Below, piece after piece: positions 37,563 to 47,102 of a stretch of DNA of 64,000 bases. The stretch lies in contig JAQUHA010000014.1 of NCBI GenBank assembly GCA_028683855.1, positions 34,495 through 98,494 of the forward strand, written 5' to 3'. The notes under the pieces were generated by a model. It was not told where the DNA came from. It ran no database searches and worked only from the letters and a program-made list of their open reading frames with translations. Source of the stretch: Desulfuromonadaceae bacterium. GTDB taxonomy: Bacteria; Desulfobacterota; Desulfuromonadia; Geobacterales; Pseudopelobacteraceae. Position 1 is the first letter of the stretch, and each line of letters begins with the position of its first letter. The translations under genes and the position numbers were made by a program.

Positions 37563-39557
37563 ATGGAATACGGACTGTTAAAGGACATAGTGCTGCTGCT
37601 GGGTCTTGCACTGTTTACCCTGCTCCTCTTCCGGCAGTTTAAGATACCTTCTATCATAGGTTTTCTGGTTACAGGAATAATCGCCGGTCCCCACGCTCTC
37701 GGTCTTGTGAAAAATATTCACGAAGTTGAGCAGATGGCAGAAATCGGGGTCGTGCTGCTGCTCTTTACCATCGGCATTGAGTTCTCCCTGAAAGAGTTGC
37801 TGAGGATCCGTCATCTGGTTCTCTGGGGGGGCGGGCTTCAGGTCGCGCTTACTATTGCACTTGTTGCCCTGGTCTCCCTGCTCTTCGGATTTACTCCGGC
37901 AGAATCGGTCTTCTTCGGCTTTCTGGTCTCTCTGTCAAGCACGGCCATACTGATGAAGCTCCTGATGGATGCGGGGGAGATTGACACTCCTCATGGCAAG
38001 GCCGCGCTCGGAATTCTTATCTTTCAGGATCTCTGTGTAGTGCCGCTGATGCTCTTTGTCCCGTTTCTGGGGGGCTCCGGCAGCGGCATTACCGATATCG
38101 TAATTATCTGTGCAAAAGCACTGGTTGTAGTCGTTGTTTCGCATTTCGGAGCCCGGTTCGCGGTCCCCTGGATATTCAGTCAGGTTGTAAAGACCAGAAG
38201 CCGCGAACTCTTCATACTAACCATCATCTTCGTCGGGTTCGGTACTGCCTGGCTGACCGCCCAGGTCGGACTCTCACTGGCTCTCGGAGCATTTATTGCC
38301 GGATTGGCAATCTCAGAATCCGAATACAGCCATCAGGTGATGGGGGACATAATTCCGTTCAGGGATACTTTCATCAGCCTCTTTTTCATCTCGGTCGGGA
38401 TGCTCCTGGATCCCGCTTTCGTTCTCTCCAATCCTTTCACCGTACTCATAGTTGTCTCGATTATCATTGCAATAAAGGCAATCGTGGTTGTAGCAGCGGT
38501 ACTGATACTGAAATTTCCGGTGCGGGTTGCCCTGACCAGCGGCATACTGCTGGCGCAGGTCGGAGAGTTTGCCTTTGTGCTCTCACACTCAGGTATGAAA
38601 TTCGGTCTGCTAACTGACACAACCTATCAGATTTTCCTTGCTTCATCGGTTGCGACAATGGCTCTCACGCCGGTCTATCTGAAATTTGCGCTACCGCTTG
38701 CCGAAAAAGCGGCATTAATACTTCCCCGTTATCTTCCCGCTTTCCTCTTCAGGGGGAGCAGAACCACCGGAGTGAGTCATGCCCGCTTTTTGATGGATGG
38801 GCACGTAATTATTATCGGCTACGGCGTGAACGGAAAGAATGTTGCGCAGGTGCTGACCGCAAACGATATCCCTTATCTTGCCATCGAAGCGAATCATCTT
38901 ACGGTGAGGAGCGAGAGGAAGAAGGGTGTCAAAATTATTTTCGGCGATGCCTCAAGAGCGGAAATACTGGAACAGGCACATATCGGAAAGGCACGCATCA
39001 TGGTGGTGGCGATTTCTGACGCTGCCGCTACGAGAAGACTGGTCTCGCAAGTGCGGAGCATGAACAGGAATATTCATCTAATAGTGAGAACCCGTTATAT
39101 CATTGAAATGGAGCCTTTATACGCGCTTGGCGCAAATGAAGTTATCCCCGAAGAGTTTGAAACCTCGATTGAGATCTTTTCGAGAGTACTCAGAAATTTT
39201 CTGATTCCTCAGGATCAGATAGAAAAATGTATCTGGGATGTTCGTAAGGATTCGTATCAGATGATCCGCTCCATGAGCAGAAGGAATGTCCAGGCGGTCG
39301 GGATTTCAAGCTATCTCCCTGGCTATGAGCTGATGAACTGCCGCGTGCAGGATGGCTCTGCTGCCGCAGGTTCGCTGCTGCGGGACGGGGTGGTGCGGGG
39401 GAGGTCCGGTGCAACCATCCTTGCAATAAAGCGTGGCGATGATCTTATAGCAAACCCAGATCCGGTATGGGAACTCCGCTCTGACGATATTGTACTGCTT
39501 CTAGGGAACTCTGAGCAGCTTTCTGCCGCAGCCGCACTTTTTGTCCCATCCAGCTGA
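37563..39557 (+). CDS. KefB/KefC-type monovalent cation/proton antiporter with TrkA domains
   Basis: A 664-residue CPA2-family protein. About 12 membrane helices (residues 5-385) include FGFLVSLSSTAILMKLLMDAG and GILIFQDLCVVPLML. A TrkA-N nucleotide-binding domain follows (about 415-530, starting HVIIIGYGVNGKNVAQVL) and then a TrkA-C domain (about 570-660). Such proteins export K+ or exchange Na+/H+ under control of NAD(H) or other ligands. It fits the osmotic and ionic theme of the region. Start at ATG 37563 after GCGGGAGTGG. Confidence 0.93.
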   Translation: MEYGLLKDIVLLLGLALFTLLLFRQFKIPSIIGFLVTGIIAGPHALGLVKNIHEVEQMAEIGVVLLLFTIGIEFSLKELLRIRHLVLWGGGLQVALTIALVALVSLLFGFTPAESVFFGFLVSLSSTAILMKLLMDAGEIDTPHGKAALGILIFQDLCVVPLMLFVPFLGGSGSGITDIVIICAKALVVVVVSHFGARFAVPWIFSQVVKTRSRELFILTIIFVGFGTAWLTAQVGLSLALGAFIAGLAISESEYSHQVMGDIIPFRDTFISLFFISVGMLLDPAFVLSNPFTVLIVVSIIIAIKAIVVVAAVLILKFPVRVALTSGILLAQVGEFAFVLSHSGMKFGLLTDTTYQIFLASSVATMALTPVYLKFALPLAEKAALILPRYLPAFLFRGSRTTGVSHARFLMDGHVIIIGYGVNGKNVAQVLTANDIPYLAIEANHLTVRSERKKGVKIIFGDASRAEILEQAHIGKARIMVVAISDAAATRRLVSQVRSMNRNIHLIVRTRYIIEMEPLYALGANEVIPEEFETSIEIFSRVLRNFLIPQDQIEKCIWDVRKDSYQMIRSMSRRNVQAVGISSYLPGYELMNCRVQDGSAAAGSLLRDGVVRGRSGATILAIKRGDDLIANPDPVWELRSDDIVLLLGNSEQLSAAAALFVPSS

Positions 39558-39703
39558 GAATGTTCCCATCATATCACCCGGATTGAATATTGATTATTTG
39601 ACCATAATTCTGTATGAATATTCGCCCCAATCATTTGTCGCCTCTTTGTAAAATGTATTCTGGAAGTTAAGAATCATCTATTGATTTAAAGGAAATAAGA
39701 ACA

Positions 39704-40921
39704 ATGACAGAGGTTTCTTATTCATTCATTCTTGCCGGTATCGTAATTCTGGCTGGTTTCTTCGGCCATGTTTTTTTTGACAAGACAAAAATTCCGGATG
39801 TAATTGCACTTATCGCAATTGGAATAATACTCGGACCGGTCAGCGGACTTGTAAAACCTGAGAGTCTCCAGCACCTGGCGGAATATGTCGGTTCTCTGGC
39901 TCTTCTCGTCATTCTCTTTGAAGGTGGGATGGATCTTGATCTGGATAAACTTCTCAGCGAGTTTGGTTCTGCATCACTCCTTGTACTACTCTCCTTTGTA
40001 CTTACAGCGGGTGGAGTTGCCGCTTATCTTCACTATATTCTGGGGTGGGAGGTTAAGCAGTGCATGGTTCTCGGAGCAATTCTCGGCTGCACAAGTGCCG
40101 CCATTGTTATCCCGATAGTTAACCATCTGAACATATCAGAAGAGATGAAGATAACGCTTTCGGTCGAATCCGCGTTGAGCGATGTTTTAGCCGTTGTTAT
40201 GACTGTTTCTCTCATTGATGCCATACAGATCGGTCAGAAAGACCCGACAGCACCCTTTAAAGCCGTTGTTGCGTCATTCTCAACTGCAATTGTCATCGGT
40301 TGTCTGGTAGGGCTGGTCTGGATGAAGGTACTTGACATGATGCGGGGTAAGAAACTGGCATATATGCTCACCCTTGCGGCAATTCTGATAACCTTCGGCA
40401 GCGTCGGGGTGCTTGGCGGAAGCGGTGCCATTGCCGTTCTGGTGATAGGTCTGGTGCTTGGTAATTCAGATTCGTTCACCAGATTTCTCAAGATCAGAGA
40501 GCCGCTTCAGGTTGATCAGAGCATCCGGTTTCTGCATGAGGAGATATCATTCTTTATTCGCACATTCTTCTTTGTTTACATGGGGATGATGTTCTCCTTC
40601 AAAGATCTGAATATAGAGTTTCTTACAATCTGCGCTGTTATGCTCCTGGTAATCATACTTGTAAGGATGATCTGCACGGAGATAACCATCCGCGTATATC
40701 CAGAAAAGAGACAGGATCGTTTTCTAATTATGCTTATGATGCCCCGTGGACTTGCATCCGCCGTCCTGGCTACACTCCCCGCAGCAGCCGGAGTAGTTGG
40801 AACAGAGAGTTTTGTTACAATAACTTTCGGGGTTATAATAGTCACAAATGTTCTACTGACGTTGGGTATGTTTTTTATCGGATCGGGTAAAAACCATCAA
40901 GGGGAGCTGCAGGTTTCATGA
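39704..40921 (+). CDS. cation/proton antiporter (CPA family), membrane domain only
   Basis: A 405-residue transporter with about 12 helices. The conserved NhaP/KefB-like features are LIAIGIILGPVSGLVKPESL, LVILFEGGMDLDLDKLL, LGCTSAAIVIPIVNHL and the acidic VESALSDVLAVVM. RGLASAVLATLP near the C-terminus is also typical of NhaP-type exchangers. No TrkA domain follows. The last codons overlap the diguanylate cyclase start (ATGA), suggesting the two proteins are made together. Confidence 0.9.
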   Translation: MTEVSYSFILAGIVILAGFFGHVFFDKTKIPDVIALIAIGIILGPVSGLVKPESLQHLAEYVGSLALLVILFEGGMDLDLDKLLSEFGSASLLVLLSFVLTAGGVAAYLHYILGWEVKQCMVLGAILGCTSAAIVIPIVNHLNISEEMKITLSVESALSDVLAVVMTVSLIDAIQIGQKDPTAPFKAVVASFSTAIVIGCLVGLVWMKVLDMMRGKKLAYMLTLAAILITFGSVGVLGGSGAIAVLVIGLVLGNSDSFTRFLKIREPLQVDQSIRFLHEEISFFIRTFFFVYMGMMFSFKDLNIEFLTICAVMLLVIILVRMICTEITIRVYPEKRQDRFLIMLMMPRGLASAVLATLPAAAGVVGTESFVTITFGVIIVTNVLLTLGMFFIGSGKNHQGELQVS

Positions 40922-41739
40922 AAAAAACAATTATATTTCCCATATCCCTTCTTATTGCCTGCGTTGTCGGTTATCTGGATTACAGGTCTGGAGACCATTT
41001 ATCCATGATGCTGCTCTATGCAGTACCAATTCTTTTATCCTCATGGTACTGCGGCAGAAAGGAGGGGATTGCAGTCTCCTTTATAGCGGCGATCAGCTGG
41101 CTCTTTGTTAATATTGTGCATAGTCATTCCGTTCAGATTAATGCAGAATTCTCATGGAATGTACTGACACGTCTCGGCATCTTCTGCATTATCGCCTACG
41201 CTGTCTCGCTTCAGGCTCAGCTTAGGAGGGCGCTTGAAAGGGAAAAAATGCGCGCCGACACCGATCGGCTGACCGGTCTTTTCAATAAAGGGGCTTTCAG
41301 AGAAAGGGTTGAAGAAGAGATGAGCCGCGCGCGGCGTTATAAACACCCGATGACACTTGCATTTATCGATCTTGATAATTTCAAGCAGGTAAATGACACA
41401 GAGGGACACGCCAGAGGTGATAAACTTTTAGAGCTTGTAAGTGGAACTATCGTAAAAACCATCCGTGGGACAGACATTGCCGGCAGGATAGGCGGGGACG
41501 AATTTACGATCTGTTTTCCTGAAACAGGTGAAGTGGAAGCCGGAAACGCCATCGGGAAACTTGTTAAAGCACTCGATGTAATGACAAGTCAATCAGGTTG
41601 GCAGGTGACTGCAAGTATAGGTGTTGTAACCTGTCTTGAAATTTCCGAAACCTACGATGCACTCCTCGGGATGGCGGACAAACTTATGTATTCAGCCAAA
41701 GAAAAGGGTAAAAACAGTGCCGAGTTCACTGTAGTCTGA
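40918..41739 (+). CDS. membrane-bound diguanylate cyclase (GGDEF)
   Basis: A 273-residue protein. Three to four short hydrophobic segments (about 5-95) anchor it. The GGDEF domain (about 115-273) has DTDRLTGLFNKGAFRERV in part, an intact active site RIGGDEFTICFPE, and an RxxD inhibitory site (RGTD) five residues upstream of GGDEF, so product inhibition is likely. It makes c-di-GMP from two GTP. Its start codon overlaps the antiporter's stop. Confidence 0.93.
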   Translation: MKKTIIFPISLLIACVVGYLDYRSGDHLSMMLLYAVPILLSSWYCGRKEGIAVSFIAAISWLFVNIVHSHSVQINAEFSWNVLTRLGIFCIIAYAVSLQAQLRRALEREKMRADTDRLTGLFNKGAFRERVEEEMSRARRYKHPMTLAFIDLDNFKQVNDTEGHARGDKLLELVSGTIVKTIRGTDIAGRIGGDEFTICFPETGEVEAGNAIGKLVKALDVMTSQSGWQVTASIGVVTCLEISETYDALLGMADKLMYSAKEKGKNSAEFTVV

Positions 41740-41847
41740 TTCTGTTTTTTACTCTGCTAAATGCTCCTTGTTGCAATTTAAGGATTTCTTCTCCCCCGCT
41801 CGTTGTAACCTTCACGCCTGATATTCCAGGGTATTAACTTAAAAAAC

Positions 41848-41876
41848 TTTACATTAACTTACCGTTAGTTTATAAC
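41848..41876 (+). promoter_or_regulatory. sigma-70-type promoter of the cas6-csm operon
   Basis: TTTACA (41848-41853) and TATAAC (41871-41876) are separated by exactly 17 bases, about 95 bases before the cas6 ATG. The predicted start point (about 41883) falls inside the palindrome at 41879-41890, a classic repression geometry. Confidence 0.65.
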
Positions 41877-41878
41877 AT

Positions 41879-41890
41879 TGCAACATTGCA
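41879..41890. promoter_or_regulatory. candidate operator 1, palindrome TGCAACATTGCA before cas6
   Basis: TGCAA-CA-TTGCA is a 5-bp inverted repeat with a 2-base centre, two bases downstream of the -10 box. It is embedded in a 17-base sequence (41877-41893) that recurs exactly at 52311-52327 before cas1. Confidence 0.6.
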
Positions 41891-41969
41891 GTTCTTCTAA
41901 CTTTAAAAATATATCCTTATGATCTGATCAACAGAACCTCAAATCCCAAAGAGTTAAAAAAGGTATCTC

Positions 41970-42914
41970 ATGCTGATTGGTCGATACGATTTTGCCTGCA
42001 CAATGCAGGGAGATGCAATTCTTCCACCATACAAAGGCTCAACTTTCAGGGGAGCACTCGGCAGCGCTCTCAAAAAAGCGGTATGTGTAGCCAGACGACA
42101 GGAGTGTTCCGCCTGTCTGCTCAGTTCCCGCTGTGTATACGCGCAGACGTTTGAATCCGGCAGCCATGTCAGCGGCAGCCCTATAAAAGCCTCTCCTCCG
42201 GTACCATACGTCATAGAACCGCCACTTAACAGCCAGACCTATTTTTCAGCCGGAAACCCTTTTGACTTTTCGCTGCTCCTGTTTGGCAAGGCCAATGAAT
42301 CTCTACCTTACTTTATCTACGCATTTGAAATAATGGGTGAATCAGGAATCGGAAAAAAACTCAAAGATGGGCGAGGGCGATTTACTCTCGATAATGTTAA
42401 AAATAACGGCATAACCATATATGATTTCAGTACAAAAAAGCTGAAAGCACCCGTAATTGCGGATATAAATATTGAACAACCAGCCGGAAACATTGAATGT
42501 TCATCCATAACCTTAAAACTTCTTACACCATTACGACTCAAACATAACAACACCTTCAGCACTGAACTGCCGTTTCATATTCTGCTGCGTACAATGCTCC
42601 GTCGAATATCCGGACTGTTTAAATATTTCGGAGACGGTGAACCCCCTCTCGATTATCGTGGAATCATTGCAGATGCACAGAAAGCAGTTATTGAATCTTC
42701 AAGCCTAAGATGGCACGACTGGGAGCGCTACTCCAATCGTCAGGAGATGGCAATGATGATGGGAGGGCTTATTGGTTCAGTAACTTACAGCGGTTCACTG
42801 GAACAGTATATTCCCCTGTTTAAACTTTGCAGAGACCTCCATATCGGCAAGCAGAGCAGCTTTGGACTCGGTCTTTTCGACTACGAACCGGTACTGACGG
42901 GAGCAGAATTGTGA
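41970..42914 (+). CDS. cas6: Cas6-type RAMP pre-crRNA endoribonuclease
   Basis: A 314-residue RAMP protein. The N-terminus (YKGSTFRGALGSALKKAV) and the C-terminal SYSGSLEQYIPL-like strand with a glycine-rich loop (HIGKQSSFGLGLFDY) match the group of Cas6 proteins with a cysteine cluster (CVARRQECSACLLSSRC, about residues 33-50). Cas6 cuts the repeat RNA to give crRNAs with an 8-base 5' tag, here expected to be ATTGAGAC in DNA terms. It is the first gene of the locus. The stop overlaps the next start (GTGA). A catalytic residue cannot be named from sequence alone. Confidence 0.85.
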   Translation: MLIGRYDFACTMQGDAILPPYKGSTFRGALGSALKKAVCVARRQECSACLLSSRCVYAQTFESGSHVSGSPIKASPPVPYVIEPPLNSQTYFSAGNPFDFSLLLFGKANESLPYFIYAFEIMGESGIGKKLKDGRGRFTLDNVKNNGITIYDFSTKKLKAPVIADINIEQPAGNIECSSITLKLLTPLRLKHNNTFSTELPFHILLRTMLRRISGLFKYFGDGEPPLDYRGIIADAQKAVIESSSLRWHDWERYSNRQEMAMMMGGLIGSVTYSGSLEQYIPLFKLCRDLHIGKQSSFGLGLFDYEPVLTGAEL

Positions 42915-44041
42915 AGCGCATCCTGCTTGCTGTTTCCGGTTTAAATCCCCAGGTTATAACCGAAACATTCTATGCACTTCATCAGCAGGGGCGCACACCA
43001 GACTCAATCAGAATTTTAACAACACGGGAGGGTAAAGCGGCAATTCACGCTAACCTTCTGTCACCTGATAACGGTTACTACTATAAACTTTTGAGTGATT
43101 ACGGAATCTCTCCAGATACTGTGCAATTTTCATCAAGACACCTCCATGCCGCAACTGACCAGTTTGGGACAGAGTATGATGATATAGCAGGGGAAGAGGA
43201 GAACGAACATTTTCTCTCGCTCTGCATGACGCAGGCGTTTGAGTGTACAAAAGAGCCTGACACGGAGGTTTATTTCTCCATAGCGGGTGGTAGAAAAACA
43301 ATGGGAGCCTGTCTTGCTATTGCCGCTCAATGTTACGCCCGTCCGCAGGACAGAATCTTCCATGTTTTGTTAACACCTGAATTTGAAAGCTGCCGGGACT
43401 TCTACTATCCCCCGCCGGTGTCACTTCCGCTGATTCTTAAAGATCGCCGTACAGGGACTCCCTACACAAAAGAGACACGCTATGCAGAAATAACGCTTGT
43501 TCCACTTCCGTTTTTCTCAATAAGAGACAGACTTACTGATAGTCACCTGAAACAGCCTGAAAGCCCGGCTTCGCTAATGTTATCGCTGGTGCGGGAAAAC
43601 AGTGAAGAACTTCTTATAGATGTCAAACAGAGAAAAATTATCTGGAAGGGGCGTGAGATGGACATGATGCCGGCACGAATGGCGCTTTATGCAATGTTCG
43701 CGTTCCTGAAAAAAGATTCTGAATGCCATAAGGAAAAATGTCCAGGCTGCGATGCCTGCAGCATGACAATCTCCTCGATTCTTCAGAATGATTGCAACGT
43801 TGCAGAGCTGTACAGAAAGCACCTTTCGCCATATCGTGACCACGAAGGAATGAGCACAACCGGCATACGGGGTTTAAGCGCTGAAAACTTCAACTCTTAC
43901 AGAACCAGGATAAACCATGATATTGAATCGGCTTTTGGTCCGGTGGAAGCCAGATTGCTTCAGATACGTTCAACCGGCAAAAGACCGGGTGTACGCTATA
44001 GTATAGCCTTAAACAAAGAACAAATTCGGATACTTATATGA
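42911..44041 (+). CDS. NE0113-family CRISPR ring nuclease/CARF protein with C-terminal extension
   Basis: A 376-residue protein starting at GTG 42911, overlapping the cas6 stop. The longer frame from 42827 lies inside cas6 and is rejected. The N-terminal CARF-like domain has LLAVSGLNPQVITETFYAL and YFSIAGGRKTMGACLAIAAQ, the signatures of the TIGR02584/NE0113 family, some of which degrade cyclic oligoadenylate. The C-terminal 170 residues add a helix-rich region (MMPARMALYAMFAFLKKD) with a C-x4-C-x2-C-x2-C cluster and a winged-helix look. It may switch off Cas10 signalling, act as a cOA-dependent regulator, or both. Confidence 0.85.
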   Translation: MKRILLAVSGLNPQVITETFYALHQQGRTPDSIRILTTREGKAAIHANLLSPDNGYYYKLLSDYGISPDTVQFSSRHLHAATDQFGTEYDDIAGEEENEHFLSLCMTQAFECTKEPDTEVYFSIAGGRKTMGACLAIAAQCYARPQDRIFHVLLTPEFESCRDFYYPPPVSLPLILKDRRTGTPYTKETRYAEITLVPLPFFSIRDRLTDSHLKQPESPASLMLSLVRENSEELLIDVKQRKIIWKGREMDMMPARMALYAMFAFLKKDSECHKEKCPGCDACSMTISSILQNDCNVAELYRKHLSPYRDHEGMSTTGIRGLSAENFNSYRTRINHDIESAFGPVEARLLQIRSTGKRPGVRYSIALNKEQIRILI

Positions 44042-44053
44042 ACAGGAGGAGAT

Positions 44054-46522
44054 GTGAGCGACACAGTTTATAAAATTGCGCTGGCAGGGTTGCTGCATGA
44101 TGTGGGGAAGTTTATGCAGCGTGCTGAAGTGCCTCTTTCTGTCGAAGCTAAAAACATGGAGGGGACAATATGCCCAGTTTATCAGGGACGTTATTCTCAC
44201 AAGCATGTGTTATGGACAAGTGAGTTTTTCGATCAGCTTGCAAATCACCCTCACCTAGGTGTGACATTCGATGATGATTCCATTGCCAAAATGGCTTCTT
44301 ATCATCATTTCCCCGCATCTGATTCAAAATTACAGGCAATTATCCAGCTTGCGGACTGCCTTTCATCTGGTAGTGACCGCACAAAAGATGAAGAATGCCA
44401 CAATGACCGCGAATGGTATAAAAAAGCTCGAATGCACCCGATTTTTGATTACCTGCATTTAGAAACTAAAATGAACGAGACAGCTACTTTTCGCTATGAA
44501 CTCGATCCGCTTGATAATGATGTGGAAAACGGTTTTCCGACGCATATTGACAAATTGAGCCCGAAAGAGGGGCAAAAAATTGTCTCCGCTTATGCCGACT
44601 TGTGGGATGATTTCAAAGGTGAGTTGGAAGGGGTTGCAACACCCGATGTGGCGGGTTTCACCGTAGCCCTGCTGTCGCTACTTGAAAAATACACATGGTG
44701 CATCCCAAGTTCCACTATGGACAGACCGGATATATCGCTTTTTGATCATGCCAAGACTACGGCAGCTATTGCCGCAGCACTCTATTGTTATCACGAGAAC
44801 AAGCAGGATCTTTCAAAAGCCTCGTTATCTACAGAAGATGGTACAGCAAAATTCCGTCTGCTGGTTGGCGATCTTTCCGGGATACAGAACTATATTTTCA
44901 ATATCAAAAATGTTGGTGTCGGTGGCACGGCGAAGCGGCTTCGTTCACGTTCATTCTATCTTTCGATGCTTGCAGAAGCGGCAAGCCACAAGCTGCTTCA
45001 CGCCTTTAAACTGCCCATGACCAATCTGGTTATAGCATCGGGCGGGAAATTTTATCTGCTGTTGCCAAACACAGATAATTCTGAAGAGATCATTGCCACT
45101 GTTGAACGGGAAATATCTGGTTGGCTGATTGGAAAACTGAATGGCGAAATAGCAATCAATATTGCTTCAGAGGCATTCAGTTGTCGTGAAATGTTGAATT
45201 TTAACAAAGTGTTAAAAAAGACCGGTGACACTCTGCAACAGCAGAAAGAACGGGCATTCGCAAGTTGCCTGACCAACAGTGATGGCTGGCGGGAAGATGT
45301 TTTTGTTCTGGATCGCAATTTTACCGATGACGAGCACCTCTGTCCAAGTTGCCGGAAATTTCCTGGCACACACAAACAGGAAGAGGGAGTAATTCTCTGT
45401 TCACATTGTGCAGATGATGTGAGGCTCGGGAGAGAGTTGGCGAATGGAGTGGGTGTTCAATTTTACTGCATCCGTATAGATGACAGCAAAAAGCATTATC
45501 AACTTTTCGGGGATTATTCATTTTCGGTTGCCAGATCAAAAGTAGATTATTCGCGTGATGCCTATCTGGTACAGCAATTTAATGACTGGGAGTTTGGTCA
45601 AACGTTTGTAGCTTTGAGACCGCGACCATTTGCTAATTATATCCCGCGTTTCGAGGCTGATACCTGCCGTTATTGTCAGTCTGCCAATTGTGGTGAAAAG
45701 GATAACGCGGAAGTTGGCAACCCCAAATTTTTTACCTGTCTAGCGGAGGCTAGTCGAGGAAGGAAAGCTCTTGGCATCTTCAAGGCTGATGTCGATAACT
45801 TGGGACTTATTTTCATAAATGGTTTTCGGAGTGAAAAAGAAAAATGTATTTCACGGATCACAACTTTGAGCCGGTTGCTCGAATCTTTTTTCACCGGACG
45901 TCTGGATTATCTATTGCGCTCTGAGTTTCCTGATGTTTACACCGTTTATGCTGGTGGTGACGATTTACTTATGCTCGGTCCTTGGGAGAAAGTTCTACAA
46001 TTCAGCCAACGGGTTCGAGATGAATTTAGCCAGTTTACTTGTGGCAATCCGGCTTTCACACTTTCCGCTGGCGTTGCCATGGCAAAGCCACGCCTGCCGA
46101 TTTACGCTGCCATTGGCTTTGCCGATGCGTTGCTGGACGAGGCAAAACAACATTCGGCCATTGGCTCAATGGAACCGAAAGACCAATTGGCAACCATGGG
46201 CGACATTATCAAGTGGGATGATTATGAAAAACTACACAATGAGGCCGAAAAGTTGGCGGGTTGGTTGGAAGAAAGAAAAATGTCCAGCGGATTTGTTCGC
46301 CAGTTGCACGATAGCGCTGAACAGTTCCGTGCGTTCAAGAAAACCGGTGAAACCAAAAATCTGCGCTTTGTGCCGATGCTGGCGTATGCCATCAGTCGGA
46401 ATTTACCAGCAAGGGAGACTGAACTTATCGCATGGGCAGCGGATCTGACTAATCTTACCAGTCCAAATTTGAGAAATTTGATGTATATGGCAAATTACGC
46501 AATCCAAACGAACAGGAGCTGA
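44054..46522 (+). CDS. cas10: Cas10/Csm1, type III-A effector large subunit
   Basis: An 822-residue protein starting at GTG after AGGAGGAGAT. The N-terminal HD nuclease motif is intact (GLLHDVGKF, His15-Asp16). Two Palm domains follow; the second carries the cyclase motif YAGGDDLLML (GGDD at residues 634-637), so it should make cyclic oligoadenylates when target RNA is bound. Between them lie zinc-binding cysteines (CPSCRKFPG...CSHC and CRYCQSANC). The C-terminal helical domain is complete. It is surrounded by csm2-csm4, fixing the subtype as III-A. Confidence 0.96.
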   Translation: MSDTVYKIALAGLLHDVGKFMQRAEVPLSVEAKNMEGTICPVYQGRYSHKHVLWTSEFFDQLANHPHLGVTFDDDSIAKMASYHHFPASDSKLQAIIQLADCLSSGSDRTKDEECHNDREWYKKARMHPIFDYLHLETKMNETATFRYELDPLDNDVENGFPTHIDKLSPKEGQKIVSAYADLWDDFKGELEGVATPDVAGFTVALLSLLEKYTWCIPSSTMDRPDISLFDHAKTTAAIAAALYCYHENKQDLSKASLSTEDGTAKFRLLVGDLSGIQNYIFNIKNVGVGGTAKRLRSRSFYLSMLAEAASHKLLHAFKLPMTNLVIASGGKFYLLLPNTDNSEEIIATVEREISGWLIGKLNGEIAINIASEAFSCREMLNFNKVLKKTGDTLQQQKERAFASCLTNSDGWREDVFVLDRNFTDDEHLCPSCRKFPGTHKQEEGVILCSHCADDVRLGRELANGVGVQFYCIRIDDSKKHYQLFGDYSFSVARSKVDYSRDAYLVQQFNDWEFGQTFVALRPRPFANYIPRFEADTCRYCQSANCGEKDNAEVGNPKFFTCLAEASRGRKALGIFKADVDNLGLIFINGFRSEKEKCISRITTLSRLLESFFTGRLDYLLRSEFPDVYTVYAGGDDLLMLGPWEKVLQFSQRVRDEFSQFTCGNPAFTLSAGVAMAKPRLPIYAAIGFADALLDEAKQHSAIGSMEPKDQLATMGDIIKWDDYEKLHNEAEKLAGWLEERKMSSGFVRQLHDSAEQFRAFKKTGETKNLRFVPMLAYAISRNLPARETELIAWAADLTNLTSPNLRNLMYMANYAIQTNRS

Positions 46523-46524
46523 TT

Positions 46525-47088
46525 ATGGGAGATTTACAGAGCCAATTGGAAAAACATCCAAGCTATAAGGGAGGTGGGAGCGTGAAGAAGTGCGCATGTG
46601 GTAGAGAGATCAACCGACCAGGTACAGATATTTGTGGAGTTTGTTTTAAGAAGAAACAAGAACAGGGTGCTACTCAAGGCTATTCTGCACCACAGCCTAA
46701 ACTTAGAGACGGATATCTTTCCGGTGGTTATTTCGATACCAAGAATGAAAAGAACTATATCAAGGAAGATGTTTTTATCAAATGGGCTAAAGAAGTAAGT
46801 GTCGATCTAAAGCAACAGGGGTTAACATCAGCTGCCATTCGACGATTTTTCAGTAAACTCCGAGCAGTAGAATATAAATTCAAAATGAATCATGACTTTG
46901 ATTCTGCTCGTGAAGGCTTATTTGCTTTTGTTCGTGATGTAAGTTACACCGAAAACCGTAGTGTTACTCCTGCACTATTTTCAAAATTTATCGAAGTAAA
47001 TATAGCAGAAGCCAAGAAAGATGCAGATCATTTCAGAGCCTTCATTGAACATTTTCAGAGTGTTGTTGCTTATTTTAAAGACAAATAA
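46525..47088 (+). CDS. csm2: Csm2 small subunit with N-terminal Cys4 knuckle
   Basis: A 187-residue protein, longer than usual Csm2 (about 120-150). The C-terminal part is the helical small-subunit domain (TSAAIRRFFSKLRAVEYKFK, then HFRAFIEHFQSVVAYF). The first 45 residues are an addition with CAC (Cys23, Cys25) and CGVC (Cys37, Cys40), a likely zinc knuckle. A second possible start (GTG at 46582) would keep the knuckle. Csm2 forms the minor filament of the effector and helps hold the target RNA. It starts two bases after cas10. Confidence 0.85.
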   Translation: MGDLQSQLEKHPSYKGGGSVKKCACGREINRPGTDICGVCFKKKQEQGATQGYSAPQPKLRDGYLSGGYFDTKNEKNYIKEDVFIKWAKEVSVDLKQQGLTSAAIRRFFSKLRAVEYKFKMNHDFDSAREGLFAFVRDVSYTENRSVTPALFSKFIEVNIAEAKKDADHFRAFIEHFQSVVAYFKDK

Positions 47089-47102
47089 AAGGAGAACTTA
47101 TC

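Noticed and set aside
42827..42910. Longer start for the NE0113-type gene
   Set aside because: The extra residues lie entirely inside cas6 in another frame, and the GTG overlapping the cas6 stop gives the conserved N-terminus.
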